The notes under the pieces were generated by a model that saw nothing but the letters and a program-made list of their open reading frames with translations, did no database searches and had not been told where the DNA came from. Position numbers and translations under genes: made by a program. This document shows, piece by piece, positions 11,990-22,049 of a stretch of DNA of 64,000 bases (positions are counted from its first letter, which is position 1; each line of letters begins with the position of its first letter). The stretch is from Maratus speciosus (taxonomy: Eukaryota; Arthropoda; Arachnida; Araneae; Salticidae), in NCBI GenBank assembly GCA_963932465.1, contig OZ010794.1, forward strand, positions 444,665,502 through 444,729,501. The letters run 5' to 3'.

Positions 11990-13360
11990 GCCGTTTTTGT
12001 GGACCACATATTGCATTCTGTGCACAGCATGCACAACAGCAGAAAGTAAGATGTCTACAGGAATCTCCCGTACACTCCATGATATGCTATCCTTTCTTTC
12101 TAACCGATGACCAGGCCTCTACCTGCCGGATTACCCCAGTTGACGGGTTTGATACCTGGTATCGGGGCGGTTGACCACTTTATTGTCGCGTAGCGGCAAT
12201 AAGTCTGACGGGCGCCTAGTTCGTCTTCCTATCGGCAGCGCCAGCAGCATAGTTAAGTACTTTTTTATGCATGTAACTTAACATTTATACGTTTTTGTAA
12301 GAGATGTCTGATCAGATGACGAGACCTTCATCTGGCAAAACACCTCCAGAGGTATTATTCACAGGTAGCTTGGGGGGCATTGCACCAACGACGGATTTTC
12401 CATGCACTAGGCGCCATTAGCGAACATGGCGGATTTTAGTCGGTAGTAAGCCTCGTTCCCGCGATTTTTCATCTACGAACTCGATGCTATGCTAGCTGGC
12501 TATCGCTGCTTCAAAGTAGCCAGGTCCTGGAAAACTCCGTGATAAACCTTGGATTTTAAGAAAGTCGCATTGGTAAGATCAGGGAATAAGGAAACCATGC
12601 AGTTGGAAAGCAGCGACTAACGTCTCTTTCTGTTATGCATTTCTGTCGTAGCAGCTTTTGTACGAATCCGCATGTGGGAAAGGGCTCCATCGTGTATGAA
12701 AATGATTTTATCCAGGTATTGTCTTTGCTGACCTACCGGAGTGAGAAATTTGTTTAACATTTGGCGATATTTCTCTCCGGTAACAGAATAAGTTACTGGC
12801 CCTGTCGGGGTAATGTTCTCATAGAAGAATGGACCTATGATCCTCTTTGATGTGAAACCACACCAAACAGTTACCTTTTGTGAATGTAAGGGAATTTCTT
12901 TGAACCCATTTGGTAATTTGTTATCTCAAATTTGGCAGTTCTGGGTATTTACAGTTCCTTTCAGGTAAAAGTGGGCCTCGTCTCCCAATACGATTCTCCT
13001 CGGCCAAGCATCATCCACCTCCATTCTGGCAAGAAAGGTGAGAGCAAAAGTCAGTCGCTTATCATGGTCGGTGTGCGTAACTCCTGTACAAGACTGACCT
13101 TGTACGGATAGAAGTGGATAATCTTTCGTAACACTTTCCATACCGTACTATAAGGCATATCCAGATTCCGAGCTACCCCACGAGCACCGGAAGTTCCAGC
13201 AATATTGTCCTGTGCTATGCCGACAATTGCCGTTGCAACTTCTTTGATTGTATCCTGTGGTACGGTTTTTCGTCTTCTGCCTAACTGAACCTTCAGAGAA
13301 AAGACCGTTACCTTTACGCATTATTTGTGCGTTCTAAAAGCACGACGAGAGGCTGGCGTG
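11990..13360 (-). pseudogene. Mariner-group transposase pseudogene, split by a SINE-like insertion
   Basis: A decayed DDE/D transposase that would cut and paste the surrounding element. In order it shows an N-terminal helix-turn-helix part (GVARNLDMPYSTVWKVLRK), a junction FYPYKVSLVQEL, the first catalytic aspartate in LGDEAHFYLKG, a VTVWCGF stretch, and the second aspartate in IIFIHDGA. The C-terminus reads AVVHAVHRMQYVVHKNGGHI and is separated by the insertion at 12091-12490. Breaks: a frameshift before DHDKRLTFALTFLARM, a stop where a Trp is expected after NTQNCQI, a further frameshift after HDGA, and no recognisable third aspartate. Not functional. The frame 11702-12034 is this C-terminus running on into the terminal repeat. 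Confidence 0.85.
12091..12490. mobile_element. SINE-like insertion inside the transposase pseudogene
   Basis: About 393 bp flanked by the 7-bp direct repeat ATGCTAT (12084-12090 and 12484-12490), exactly where the transposase coding sequence is interrupted. It contains GGGTTTGATACCTGG (about 12147), which resembles a tRNA B box. ATCAGATGACGAGACCTTCA (about 12313) recurs in similar form at 46758. The length, target duplication and B-box-like word suggest a tRNA-derived SINE, but an A box and a tail are not clear. Confidence 0.55.
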
Positions 13361-13879
13361 TTGCAATTGTTGAGGTAAAAAAAAAAAAAAAATTGACAAG
13401 TAACACACGCTCGATTAAAGAAGAAGACAATATTTCACATAACTTGCAATCAAATGGTTTTTAAAAGTAACACATTCCTTTAAAAGCTTAACAAGATGGC
13501 TCTGTACCAATGGATGTAACGTGCTATTTTAATAAAGAACTTCTTCTTCTGCTGCTTATTTCTTTGGGACTTAATAAGTGAAATTGCAGATAAAGAGTCT
13601 TTATCAATGTTTATATAAAGTATTAGCTTTTTTTAAAGTGTTGCCATATTGAGCATGAATTAATTCGTTAAATATGCTAAATAAAATGTAATTTTATTTC
13701 ACTATTGATACTGCATTTTTAAACTCTTTTTTCTATTACGCAGTACTACATACTAATATTTCTACAAAATTTAGCGCCATTCTCTCAATTAGATCGCTCT
13801 ACAGAACACTATGAGTAATGTCAGTTTAATTATGAGCACATTGTAAAAGTCTGCAACTTTGCGAGATAGACAGTGCTGT

Positions 13880-14052
13880 TTTATACTATTAGCTTGACGT
13901 CAACTTTATACCCTTAGGTATCTATATTTCTAAAACTTATGGAGCAATCAGACAGAAGAAGTCCTACTGTAGTCTAAATTATGTAAAAGTGAGTATAATT
14001 ATTAATATAAATGAAGTTAGATAAATTTTAGGATACGATTAGAAAGGAGAAA
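13880..14052. repeat. Dispersed repeat fragment, paralogue of 18965-19098
   Basis: Both share a sequence of the type TATATTT(C/T)TAAAACTTA(T/G)GGAG followed by GAAGAAG and CTGTAGTC(T/C)AAA. No coding. Confidence 0.6.
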
Positions 14053-14054
14053 TA

Positions 14055-14664
14055 CAGGGAGTTTATAAAGTCCGGTACACATTTTGATGTTTAATATCTC
14101 ATAAAATAATAAAGATAGAATAAAATTAATAACATAAATGGTTAGATAGACTCAAAAAGTTTCATGACCCTTGTCAATGAACTTCCACGTGTGCCCCCTT
14201 CGTCGCACGGAGAATATCAAGTCGATAGTCAATTTCACGCCAGGTAGCGGCAAGCATGTCGGCATCCACTGAGGCTATTGCGGTTGTAATTCTGGCTTTT
14301 AAGTCATCAATGTTCGACACTCTCCTCCTGTAAACATTGTCCTTTACAAATCCCCAAAGGAAAAAGTCCAGCGGCGTTATATCAGGTGATCTGGGTGGCC
14401 AAGGAATTGGACCTCCTCGCCCAATCCATCTTTCTGGAAAATGGTCATTCAAAGAAGTACGAACGATGGTACCCCAATGAGGTGGTACACCATCTTGTTT
14501 GATATTCTCCGTGCGACGAAGGGGGCACACGTGGAAGTTCATTGACAAAGGTCATGAAACTTTTTGAGTCTATCTAACCATTTATGTTATTAATTTTAAT
14601 CTATCTTTATTATTTTATGAGTTATTAAACATCAAAATGGGTCCGGGACTTTATAAACACCCTG
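14055..14664 (-). mobile_element. Deleted mariner-group element with long inverted ends
   Basis: TA-bordered. The ends are CAGGGAGTTTATAAAGTCCG and, reversed on the right, CAGGGTGTTTATAAAGTCCC. The inverted arms are about 165 bp (14055-14222 and 14505-14664) and include the C-terminal codons of the transposase. It sits at the start of a tandem repeat (14668-15335), so it inserted into older repeat DNA. Confidence 0.85.
14174..14548 (-). pseudogene. C-terminal fragment of a mariner-group transposase
   Basis: The 124-codon open frame holds the last third of a DDE/D transposase: DGVPPHWGTIVRTSLNDHFP, then WIGRGGPIPWPPRSPDITPL with the third catalytic aspartate in SPDITPLDFFLWG, then a tail ending RATKGAHVEVH. 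The first two catalytic aspartates and the DNA-binding domain are absent. The first 15 or so codons are not true coding: they are the inverted copy of the C-terminal segment lying in the other arm. It cannot transpose alone. Confidence 0.88.
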
Positions 14665-14667
14665 TAT

Positions 14668-15335
14668 AATTAAATTTTAAAAACAAATATAGTAAAAAAA
14701 TGAATAAAATAAAATGTTCAGTTGTACAAAACAGTCAAAATGAAAAAGGGAAAACCCATGAATACAATATACTTTTGAGTGATAGTCATGTATATATATT
14801 TAATTAGAAATAACAGTAAGGATATAAAAGTGAAAAAATAAGGTGTAAAAATGTTTTGTTTTTATTTTCTAATAAAATAAAAGTAGAAGTTTGAATTAAA
14901 TGAAAGTTAAACATAAAAAACGGAGGAGGAAATCAATGGTGAATAACTAGGCATTTTTCTATTCATGTGGTTGGACCAGCAAGATACTAGTTGGGAATAT
15001 AATTAAACTAAAAAAAACAAATAGAGTACAAAAGTGAATAAAATAAAATGATGAGCTGTTCAAAACAGTCGAAATGAAAGAGGAAAGTTCGATGAATACA
15101 ATGTACTTTTGAGTGATAGCCATCTTTTATTTAATAGGAAATAACAGTATGGATATAAAAATTAAAAATAAGGCGTAAAAATTTTGTATTTTTATTTTCT
15201 TTTAAAATACAAACTAATAAGAAATTTGAATAAAATGAAATTTAACCAAAAAAAAAGAGAGTAAAAAATCAATGGTGAATAACGCGGCATTTTCTAATGC
15301 TGTGGTTGGACCAGCGATATACTAATTGGGAATAT
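14668..15335. repeat. Two tandem units of about 334 bp
   Basis: ACTTTTGAGTGATAG occurs at 14771 and 15105, and GTGGTTGGACCAGC at about 14968 and 15302. The units run 14668-15001 and 15002-15335. Non-coding. Confidence 0.8.
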
Positions 15336-15492
15336 TAGAGATATTTTTGAAATAAAAAAAGATTTGACCTACTGAATAAAGAACAAAATATTTAAATCTC
15401 GTCTAATGGTGATATCATGGAGACATCTGCACCCATTTCTGATGGTTAGTAAATTTCTATTATTAATTATAGGCAGGTTTTCCATACTATAT

Positions 15493-15653
15493 CATAGCTG
15501 CCAACTTGTACGGATTTTTGCTACCACTAAAATTAAACAGAAATTTCTGCCTTCTTTAATTATCAAAATTCACTGCAATTCGGCGATTGGATTAGGCAAA
15601 ATTTTCTGTTAAATTTCAGTGGTAGCAAAAATCCGTACAAGTTGGCAGCTATG
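15493..15653. mobile_element. Short MITE, 161 bp
   Basis: It starts CATAGCTGCCAACTTGTACG and ends with the exact reverse (CGTACAAGTTGGCAGCTATG). The 36-bp arms also share ATTTTTGCTACCACT. A possible 6-bp duplication CTATAT flanks it. No coding. Confidence 0.85.
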
Positions 15654-16283
15654 CTATATTTGCATATGAAACCCTAGATCGGAGAGGCATATTTTTTGAT
15701 AGAGAAAGTGCAAACTTTACATATTAATATTTTATAGCGAACAGTGAAAACTAGATTTTGTAGGAGAGGTTTCAGAGAATTGCAATCTTTACTGACTTTA
15801 CTGCTTATGTTAAGAATATTTTTCTGGTATGTCTTGCAGAAAGGTAACACCCTGGTATTTGATGCCACCTTTGCAAGAGTTTTTATTAAGCCTATTGGAG
15901 AAGTAGAAACTTCAATAAAAGCAAATTTCAGTTTTGGATTTAACAATTTTAACTCGACAAAGGTTGCTCCAATACATGAACATATCAAAGTTTTTGCAGA
16001 TTTCTGTATAAAAATATAAAAGCGATGTGTTGAGGCGTATGTAGTGTCATCGTCTGAATACAAAACAAACGAAGTTAACTTTCTGCAATGTTTATTGTTA
16101 AAAAATAAGATGAAATGCGTCAGTCCAAGACCAGAACCCTGGAGAACTCATGAAATGATAAACTGTGGAGTAAATAAGGTGTTAATACTGCTGACGTAAA
16201 AAGAACGATCGCTTTGTCACAATATTAAAAATTTTTTTGCTTAAAAGACGTATAAAAACACATTAAAAATAAATTAAAAATCT
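15654..16283. other. No convincing gene
   Basis: Overlapping frames of 129 codons (minus, 15674-16063) and 91 codons (plus, 15744-16019) occur, but neither shows a domain I recognise and one shadows the other. The proximity to a Penelope-type ribozyme at 16284 makes retroelement remnants possible. Confidence 0.3.
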
Positions 16284-16330
16284 ATATTGACATGTTTCAA
16301 CTCTTTTACTGAGTCGTCATCAGAATGTAT
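16284..16330 (-). ncRNA. Minimal hammerhead ribozyme (Penelope-like element type)
   Basis: On the minus strand the order is ATACATT, CTGATGA (full catalytic core), a stem II GACTC/GAGTT with loop AGTAAAA, GAAAC, AT and GTC, then AATATAG. The last strand pairs with ATACATT as stem I with one A-C mismatch. Stem III is two base pairs (AC/GT), typical of the minimal hammerheads in Penelope-like retroelements, which are thought to work as dimers. One extra C lies between core and stem II. All conserved core bases are present, so activity is possible. No Penelope reverse transcriptase was found nearby. Confidence 0.68.
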
Positions 16331-16949
16331 AACAGAAAATTACAAATACAATACATATGTAAAATGGAAAAAAAAATTATCGAATATAAACAAGTAATCA
16401 TATTGTTTATCGTTATTGTAATCACCCGACATTTTCGCGATCGCACGTGTTCCCTCTATGTCGCGACTCCGTAAGTTGTCCAGCCATTCAACCCATAAAT
16501 TCGGGATACGAAAAGATAATATATCGTTACAAACTCCTGAACCTCTTAAATAATTTTCAATTGACTCTATTATAAATAATTGTAAATAAAAATTAGACCT
16601 GTAGATTACACTGATAAACAAAAATTGACTTTTTATTTTTTTCTTAAAATTAAAGTTAATATTCCAATTTTATATACTCTTGAGTAAATAAAAATGATAT
16701 TAGAGATTTTTACTTGGTTCTTATTTTTTTTTTTTAAACGAAGGATATGTATTCATAGATTACTACCATATATCACAATTTGGGACATCGTACAATAATG
16801 CATAATAATAATACATAAATGTTAAATTTACCAGCAGTATACTTGTACACTGTTTATACACATTTTCCACATATTTTCCACACATTTTACGCAGCTGAAC
16901 ACAATTTGAGAGTATTAATTTCAGTACACTAGTAACTATTTTTGCGTTT

Positions 16950-17160
16950 ATGTTCAGTTCTCTCTTGATGAACTACCAGTAATCGGCAAGCATTACAATC
17001 GATAACGAGAATCCATAGCAGAAATTTGTTGTTGAAATCGTTCACCATGCTTGTATCCAATTGCTCCCATATTATCTGGGAAAAAGTCATGGTGAGAGTG
17101 CAAGAAATGAAGCTTTAATGACAGGTGACAATTTAGCTTTTTAAATTGTTTATCATATTT
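16950..17160 (-). pseudogene. Fragment of a repeat-encoded protein of unknown function
   Basis: The minus strand reads YDKQFKKLNCHLSLKLHF, then LHSHHDFFPDNMGAIGYKHG and ERFQQQISAMDSRYR, followed by a frameshift into MLADYW. I recall fragments of this type (HFLHSH...DFFP...GERFHQ...LADYCW) as recurrent uncharacterised proteins in arthropod genomes. I cannot name the family. The upstream end is cut off by the tandem-array element that starts at 17162. No catalytic motif is seen. Confidence 0.5.
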
Positions 17161-17161
17161 T

Positions 17162-18690
17162 AGGTAGCTTTCATTACAAAAAGCTACCTATTGCAGCCGT
17201 TCGTAGGAAAGCGATTTCAAAAACTTTTGGTATATTTTCATCGATCATGACCCGCAGACCACGAAACCACCCTCCGTTCAAAATTGACATATATATATAT
17301 ATATCTGACCTTTGTCACACTGTAACTCTCATATTTATGAACCGATTTAGATGTAATTCGGTGTATGCATAGTACATACCAATGTCTCGACCGAGTTCGT
17401 TGGCCAGCTTCATCCGCCATTTTGTTTCAAAATGGCGGCCATTTAAAATTTTTTTAAAAATTTAAAATTTGAAATGTGTTACGAAAAAATTGAAAATGGA
17501 AAAATATTTTTTCTTATGTATTTGACCTTCATACAAAGATTCCGGAGCAGTTTTTGTTTCGTCTATATCTTAAAAAATGGCTGAGTTATAGCATTTTGAA
17601 TTTCTAGCGTGGCTGACATTTTGAAACGTCCTGAATTTTGTCACGCAATAAAAGTCGTATTTATGAACCGATTTGGATGTAACTTCGTTTATACATAGTA
17701 CATATCAGTGTCTCAACCGAGTTCGTTGGCCAGCTCCATCCGCCATCTTGTTTAAAAATGGCGGCCATTTAAATTTTTAAGAAAAATTTTAATTTGAAAT
17801 GAGGTACCAAAAAATTGAAAATTGAAAAAAATATTTTTTTCTTATATGTTTGACCTTGATAAAAAGATTTGGGGGGCAGTTTTTGTTTCGTCTATATCTT
17901 AGAAAATGGCTGAGTTATAGCATTTTGAATTTCTAGCGTGGCTGACATTTTGAAACGTCCTGATTTTTGTCACGTGATAACGGGCATATTTATGAACCGA
18001 TTTGGATGTACCTTGGTGTGTATATAGTACATACAAATATCTCGACCGAGTTCGTTGTCCAGCTTCATCCGCCATCTTGTTTCAAAATGGCAGACATTTA
18101 AAATTTTTAAAAAAATTTTAATTTCTTTTTTAAATTTTTTTTAAATTTTTTTAAAAATTTTTAAATTTAAAATAAGATGCCAAAAAATTGGAAAATGAAA
18201 AAGATTTTTTGTATGTGTTTGACCTTAATACAAAGATTCCGGAACAGTTTTTGTTTCGTTTATATCTAAAAAAAGGGCTGAGCCTTTTGAATTTCTATTG
18301 TGGCTGACATTTTAAAACGACCTGATTTTTGTCACGCGATAACAGGCGTATTTATGAACCGATTTGGATGTAACTTGGTCTGTACATAGTACATATCAAT
18401 GTCTCGACCGAGTTTGTTGGCCAGCTTCATTCGCCATCTTGTTTCAAAAGGGTTGCCATTTAAAAAAAAATTTTAATTTAAAATGAGGTATTAAAAAATT
18501 GGAAAATGAAAAATATTTTTTTTTATGTGTTTGGCCTTGATGCAAAGATTCCGAAGCAGTTTTTGTTTCTGAAAATTTGTTCTTTTGTTTATATCTTAAA
18601 AAATGGTTGAATTATAGCACTTTGAATTTCTAGCATGGCTAACATTTAAAACGATCTTGTATTTGCCACGCGATAACACACGTATTCGCC
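17162..18690. mobile_element. Element with 326-362-bp tandem units, copy 1 (right end truncated)
   Basis: It opens with a hairpin, AGGTAGCTTT and AAAGCTACCT around CATTACAA. It then carries tandem units anchored by ATTTATGAACCGATTT at 17333, 17659, 17988 and 18350. Each unit contains GACCGAGTTCGTTGGCCAGC, AAAATGGCGGCCATTTAAA and TTCCGGAGCAGTTTTTGTTT or close variants. The copy at 22050-24183 starts the same way and also has a matching right end. Short ORFs are repeat artefacts. Confidence 0.75.
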
Positions 18691-19098
18691 TATTTCGATG
18701 AATCTTTAATTTCGAAGCAAAAAAGCAAAATGCTTTTAAGCAAAAATTTTTTAATATTGTGATATGGTTATTAGTGGATGTAATTTTGGCTTATTACTCG
18801 TACTTATTTACATTTGAACGATCGCTTTGGTAAGAATATATATGGAATATATAGTCTGATTGGAATGTTTAGCATAATTACTTTGTAAATGAAGTCTTTG
18901 TACCAGACTTTGTAAAAGGTCTTGGTGATATTTAATAATTTCGCTCTATTGAACAATTTACTCATTTCTTGGGTTCCTAAGCTGACGCAAACGTTACGCC
19001 TCGTCTAGGAGTAACTATATTTTTAAAACTTAGGGAGACATAAGTGCGAAGAAGACTAACTGTAGTCCAAAGCACATAACAGTGCGAATTATTATATA
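18691..19098. other. Spacer; repeat fragment at 18965-19098
   Basis: The second half is the paralogue of 13880-14052. Otherwise no feature is seen. Confidence 0.5.
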
Positions 19099-19352
19099 CA
19101 GTAGAACCTCGCTCATCCGAAACCCGCTAATCTGAAATTCCGGTTAATCCGAACCGATTTTATTTTCGAAAATTACAGTTGAACAAATTAACTGTAAAGA
19201 TTAACTTACGAAATTTTCGGAATTATAAACTGAATATCGTGAAAAACGTGTAGAAGTTAGAATTAAACATAAAATGGCAGTAGAGCACCTTTTTTATTCT
19301 TTAAATAGCTTGAATTTTTTTTAAATACTCAATAATGTAAAAGTACAACATA

Positions 19353-20068
19353 CGAGGGTGAGTCGGAAAATAAGTTTCCCCTGGCAACTGTGGACAGAGG
19401 TGTGTTTGAAAGACAAAAAATGTAATGAAACATTAAAGATAAGACGTAACTTTATTTTTCTGCATAAGTGCCAAGTGAGTTGAGACATTTGTCATACCCC
19501 TTTATAAGCTTCAAAAAGCGCTCCTTGAAAAAAATCAGGGCTCTGCATCATTCTGTTCCCGGTAAATATGGAGAGAAAGTGCGTTGTGAATTCGTGGTCA
19601 AAGCGGGAAGTGAGAGAGGTTGTCCGCTATGATTGGGTACATGGAGTATCGGGATCAGAAATCTATAACCGCCACGTGGTAGTCTATGGGCCAGGTGTGA
19701 TGTCGAAATAAATGGTGCGGAGATGGTGCCGCCAATTCAGTGAGGGGTGTCAGCAAGTGTTGGACAGACCGAGGCCCAAACGGGAGTGCACGGCCACTAC
19801 AGACGAAAGCAATGCTTGACTACTTCTTTGTAAGCAATGCTGAAGTCACACAAGCCGTTCAACACTTCTTTTGTATGCAGAGCCCTGTTTTTTTCCTGAA
19901 GGGCTTTATGGAGGTTATAAAGGGTATGACAAATGTCTCAACTCACTTGGCACTTAAGTAGAAAAATAAAGTTACATCTTATCTTTAATGTTTCATTATA
20001 TTTTTTGTCTTTCATACACACTTCTGTCCACAGTTGCCAGGGGAAACTTATTTTCCGACTCACCCTCG
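19353..20068 (+). mobile_element. Deleted mariner with long inverted ends (716 bp)
   Basis: TA-bordered, starting CGAGGGTGAGTCGGAAAATA and ending with its reverse. The arms are about 190 bp and include C-terminal transposase codons on both sides in opposite orientation. Inside are the N-terminal and C-terminal parts of the transposase without the middle. Confidence 0.88.
19568..19961 (+). pseudogene. Mariner transposase, internally deleted
   Basis: It starts at ATG 19568. The N-terminal helix-turn-helix region is recognisable: KREVREVVRYDWVHGVSGSE, VYGPGVMSK, a stop where Gln is expected, then MVRRWCRQFSEG. Near 19810 the frame jumps to the C-terminus: DYFFVSNAEVTQAVQHFF, MQSPVFFLKGF, then a stop at 19961. 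The whole DDE/D catalytic core is missing. Non-functional. Confidence 0.85.
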
Positions 20069-20475
20069 TATGTACACGAATATAAAATGAAAACGTGAGC
20101 TGTAGGCCTACTCTTAGAAGCCATCTTAAAAAATTCTCGAATATCAGTTTGTTTGCCAGTCACTATAACATTATCTGTTAAAATGCAAAAAGTATTTAAT
20201 TCAAATGACAAAAATTAATTTTTACTTTCAACAATATGATTTTGCAAATTGTCTACAGAAGTGTTTCTTTCTTTCCTCCTCATCGACGCGGTGACTGAGA
20301 TATTTATAGATTCGCGATTTTGAACCGTTTGTAATGGGTTGTTACGTAATTCCTCATTCTGAAGTTTCACTGGATTATTATAGGAGTGATGAAACAAGAA
20401 ATAATATTTTTTTCCGAAAGTCGTGTCAGATTATCCAGCGTGCCGGACTTAAGATACCGGATTAGACGATGTTTA

Positions 20476-21190
20476 TTATCTTACTGAGTACTTATAACTT
20501 GCAATATAAGTCAAGACTCTTATCTCCATAAAAACACAGTTATTAAAAAGACAATGCACCAATCATGAAAGGATAAACCTCCCACTTTGATACCTCTGCC
20601 CTCTGCTGGAAAAGTAAAAACTAGCTTATGAAAAGCAGGGAACAGGCGGGGGGGGGGGGGAGGAGACAGATTATGATGTGATTCTCTCTTGAATCTGACG
20701 CATGAATTAGAGAGCTTTTGCTCCCACCAGCTCCCAAGTCACTGGGCCTGACTTAATGTGAGATTATGTAATATGAAAGAAAATAAAGTCAGGTTCAGGA
20801 CAAACTGCCTCAGCTTCTGTTAATGCCCCGACTACACTCACATACAATGAAGTAAAGCGGATTCATTTTATATATAATGAATATTTCCTATTATTGTTAT
20901 TTTCTATTTTAAAATACAGATTATGTTAAAATAATTTTTTAAAGAGAAAATGTTTATTATATGCATATTTTTTGACTTATTATCCTTTTGACATACTCAG
21001 CGTTGTAATCGTAAGATACTCAGAGGGTATACACTAGAGTCATGATCCTCATCGCTAGAGTGAGTATACGCTATAACTTTATTTCAAAAACAAAGGGTAA
21101 AGGAGCTTCTTTTAAAAATTCTGCAGGTATACGGCGTATACCTCCGTATACCTTCCACTACACCTCTGTACATACTCGACAATATTTTCT
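20476..21190. other. No gene; poly-G tract
   Basis: A G run occurs at about 20648-20660. Sequence at 21000-21180 has several GTATAC words (GGCGTATACCTCCGTATACC) of unknown meaning. No coding. Confidence 0.4.
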
Positions 21191-21545
21191 ATGCGCGAGA
21201 AATAATTTTTAATTACCATGTAGCAGGGTATATAAAAGAGTTAATGATTTAAAAACGTATCCACATTCTTCAAACAATTGCGATATAAAGAGCTGTCAAA
21301 GCATACAAATGTGGAAAATATTTTTAATAAAACATCCAATATCAGATTCCAAAAGTGAAATCTTTTATCATACGTTTCTTCAGTCTAACATATTTTTCCG
21401 ATAGAAACTTAGCAGAAAAACTTTTATAATTTCAACGTTCTATCTGCGATAAAATATTTTAAAGGATAGAAGATATCTGTTAATATGAATCACTGGTTTT
21501 TTGGAAAATATCTCCTTTTCATAACTTTAAATAACTTTTATTCTA
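21191..21545. repeat. Y-type dispersed repeat, end of a macro-repeat copy
   Basis: It aligns with parts of 54570-54780 and with 56262-56335 (shared: GATAGAAGAT, TGTTAATATGAATCAC, GAAAATATCTCCTTTTCATA). The homology stops at 21545 and resumes at 24493, where a large insertion begins and ends. Confidence 0.7.
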
Positions 21546-21595
21546 CGGTAATTCCACAGAAAATTATCCTTTTTGGGGAAATAAAATTTATAATA

Positions 21596-21770
21596 CAGTA
21601 AACTCTGTCTAAGGCGGAATCGATCGGGACCGGGATATTTTCCATAGTAGACAATATTCCGCCTTTGACAAATTTTACTTTATGTCTATGGATTCGCAGA
21701 GACGTGAAAATCTTTCCGAGTTAGACAGATTTCCGTCTTACACAGAGTCCGCCTTACAGAGAGTTTACTG
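21596..21770. mobile_element. Tigger/pogo-type MITE, 175 bp
   Basis: TA borders. It starts CAGTAAACTCTGTCTAAGGC and ends GCCTTACAGAGAGTTTACTG. The inverted paralogue near 39977 has only the TA, giving the empty site. Confidence 0.85.
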
Positions 21771-22049
21771 TAATTTAATTTAAAGGTATGATTGGAAAGC
21801 TTGAAATTTTTATGTTCTATAATAAAAACCTAATAAAAAGGCATTGTAAATTACTGCTTACAAACTAAGTTAAGTACCATTATTGTCTTTATAAAGTCAT
21901 AATATTACGTCAGTTACACAATAAAAGTTACGTCAGTTACATGTGTAAGTGCTATTTCTTTTCTTTTTTATTGTTCAGAAATTAATTAAACAAGTTACTG
22001 TTATAATTTTTCATTACTTAATGCTATTGAGAACATTAAATCCCTTTTA

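Larger units (their letters stand above)
11716..13843 (-). mobile_element. Mariner-group (IS630/Tc1/mariner) element with broken transposase
   Basis: TA borders (11714-11715, 13844-13845) enclose inverted ends: CAAGGTGGCCGTAATTAAAA on the left and, reversed on the right, CAATGTGCTCATAATTAAAC. Both continue into ACTCATAGTGTTCTGTAG. Without the 400-bp inner insertion it is about 1.73 kb, a normal size for the family. The transposase reads on the minus strand and is decayed. Confidence 0.85.
19099..20475 (-). mobile_element. Tigger/pogo-like remnant, split by a mariner
   Basis: The left end CAGTAGAACCTCGCTCATCC is a Tigger-type terminal repeat with TA in front. The right end near 20475 keeps GATTATCCAG and ACCGGATTAGACGATG but is eroded. 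Outside the mariner it is about 660 bp. The minus strand has short frames at 20215-20397 and 19996-20211. The latter includes QTDIREFFK, which resembles the C-terminal tail of Tigger transposases, but the catalytic domain is missing. Confidence 0.65.

Noticed and set aside
11702..12034. 110-codon minus frame
   Set aside because: Its first 25 or so codons are the mariner transposase C-terminus; the rest is read-through into the terminal repeat.
15674..16063. 129-codon minus frame with an overlapping 91-codon plus frame
   Set aside because: No domain, AT-driven composition, and one shadows the other. Kept only as a note.
18120..18175. AT-rich repeat of TTTAAATTTTT as a possible origin or promoter
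   Set aside because: It is low-complexity sequence within a unit of the 326-bp array.
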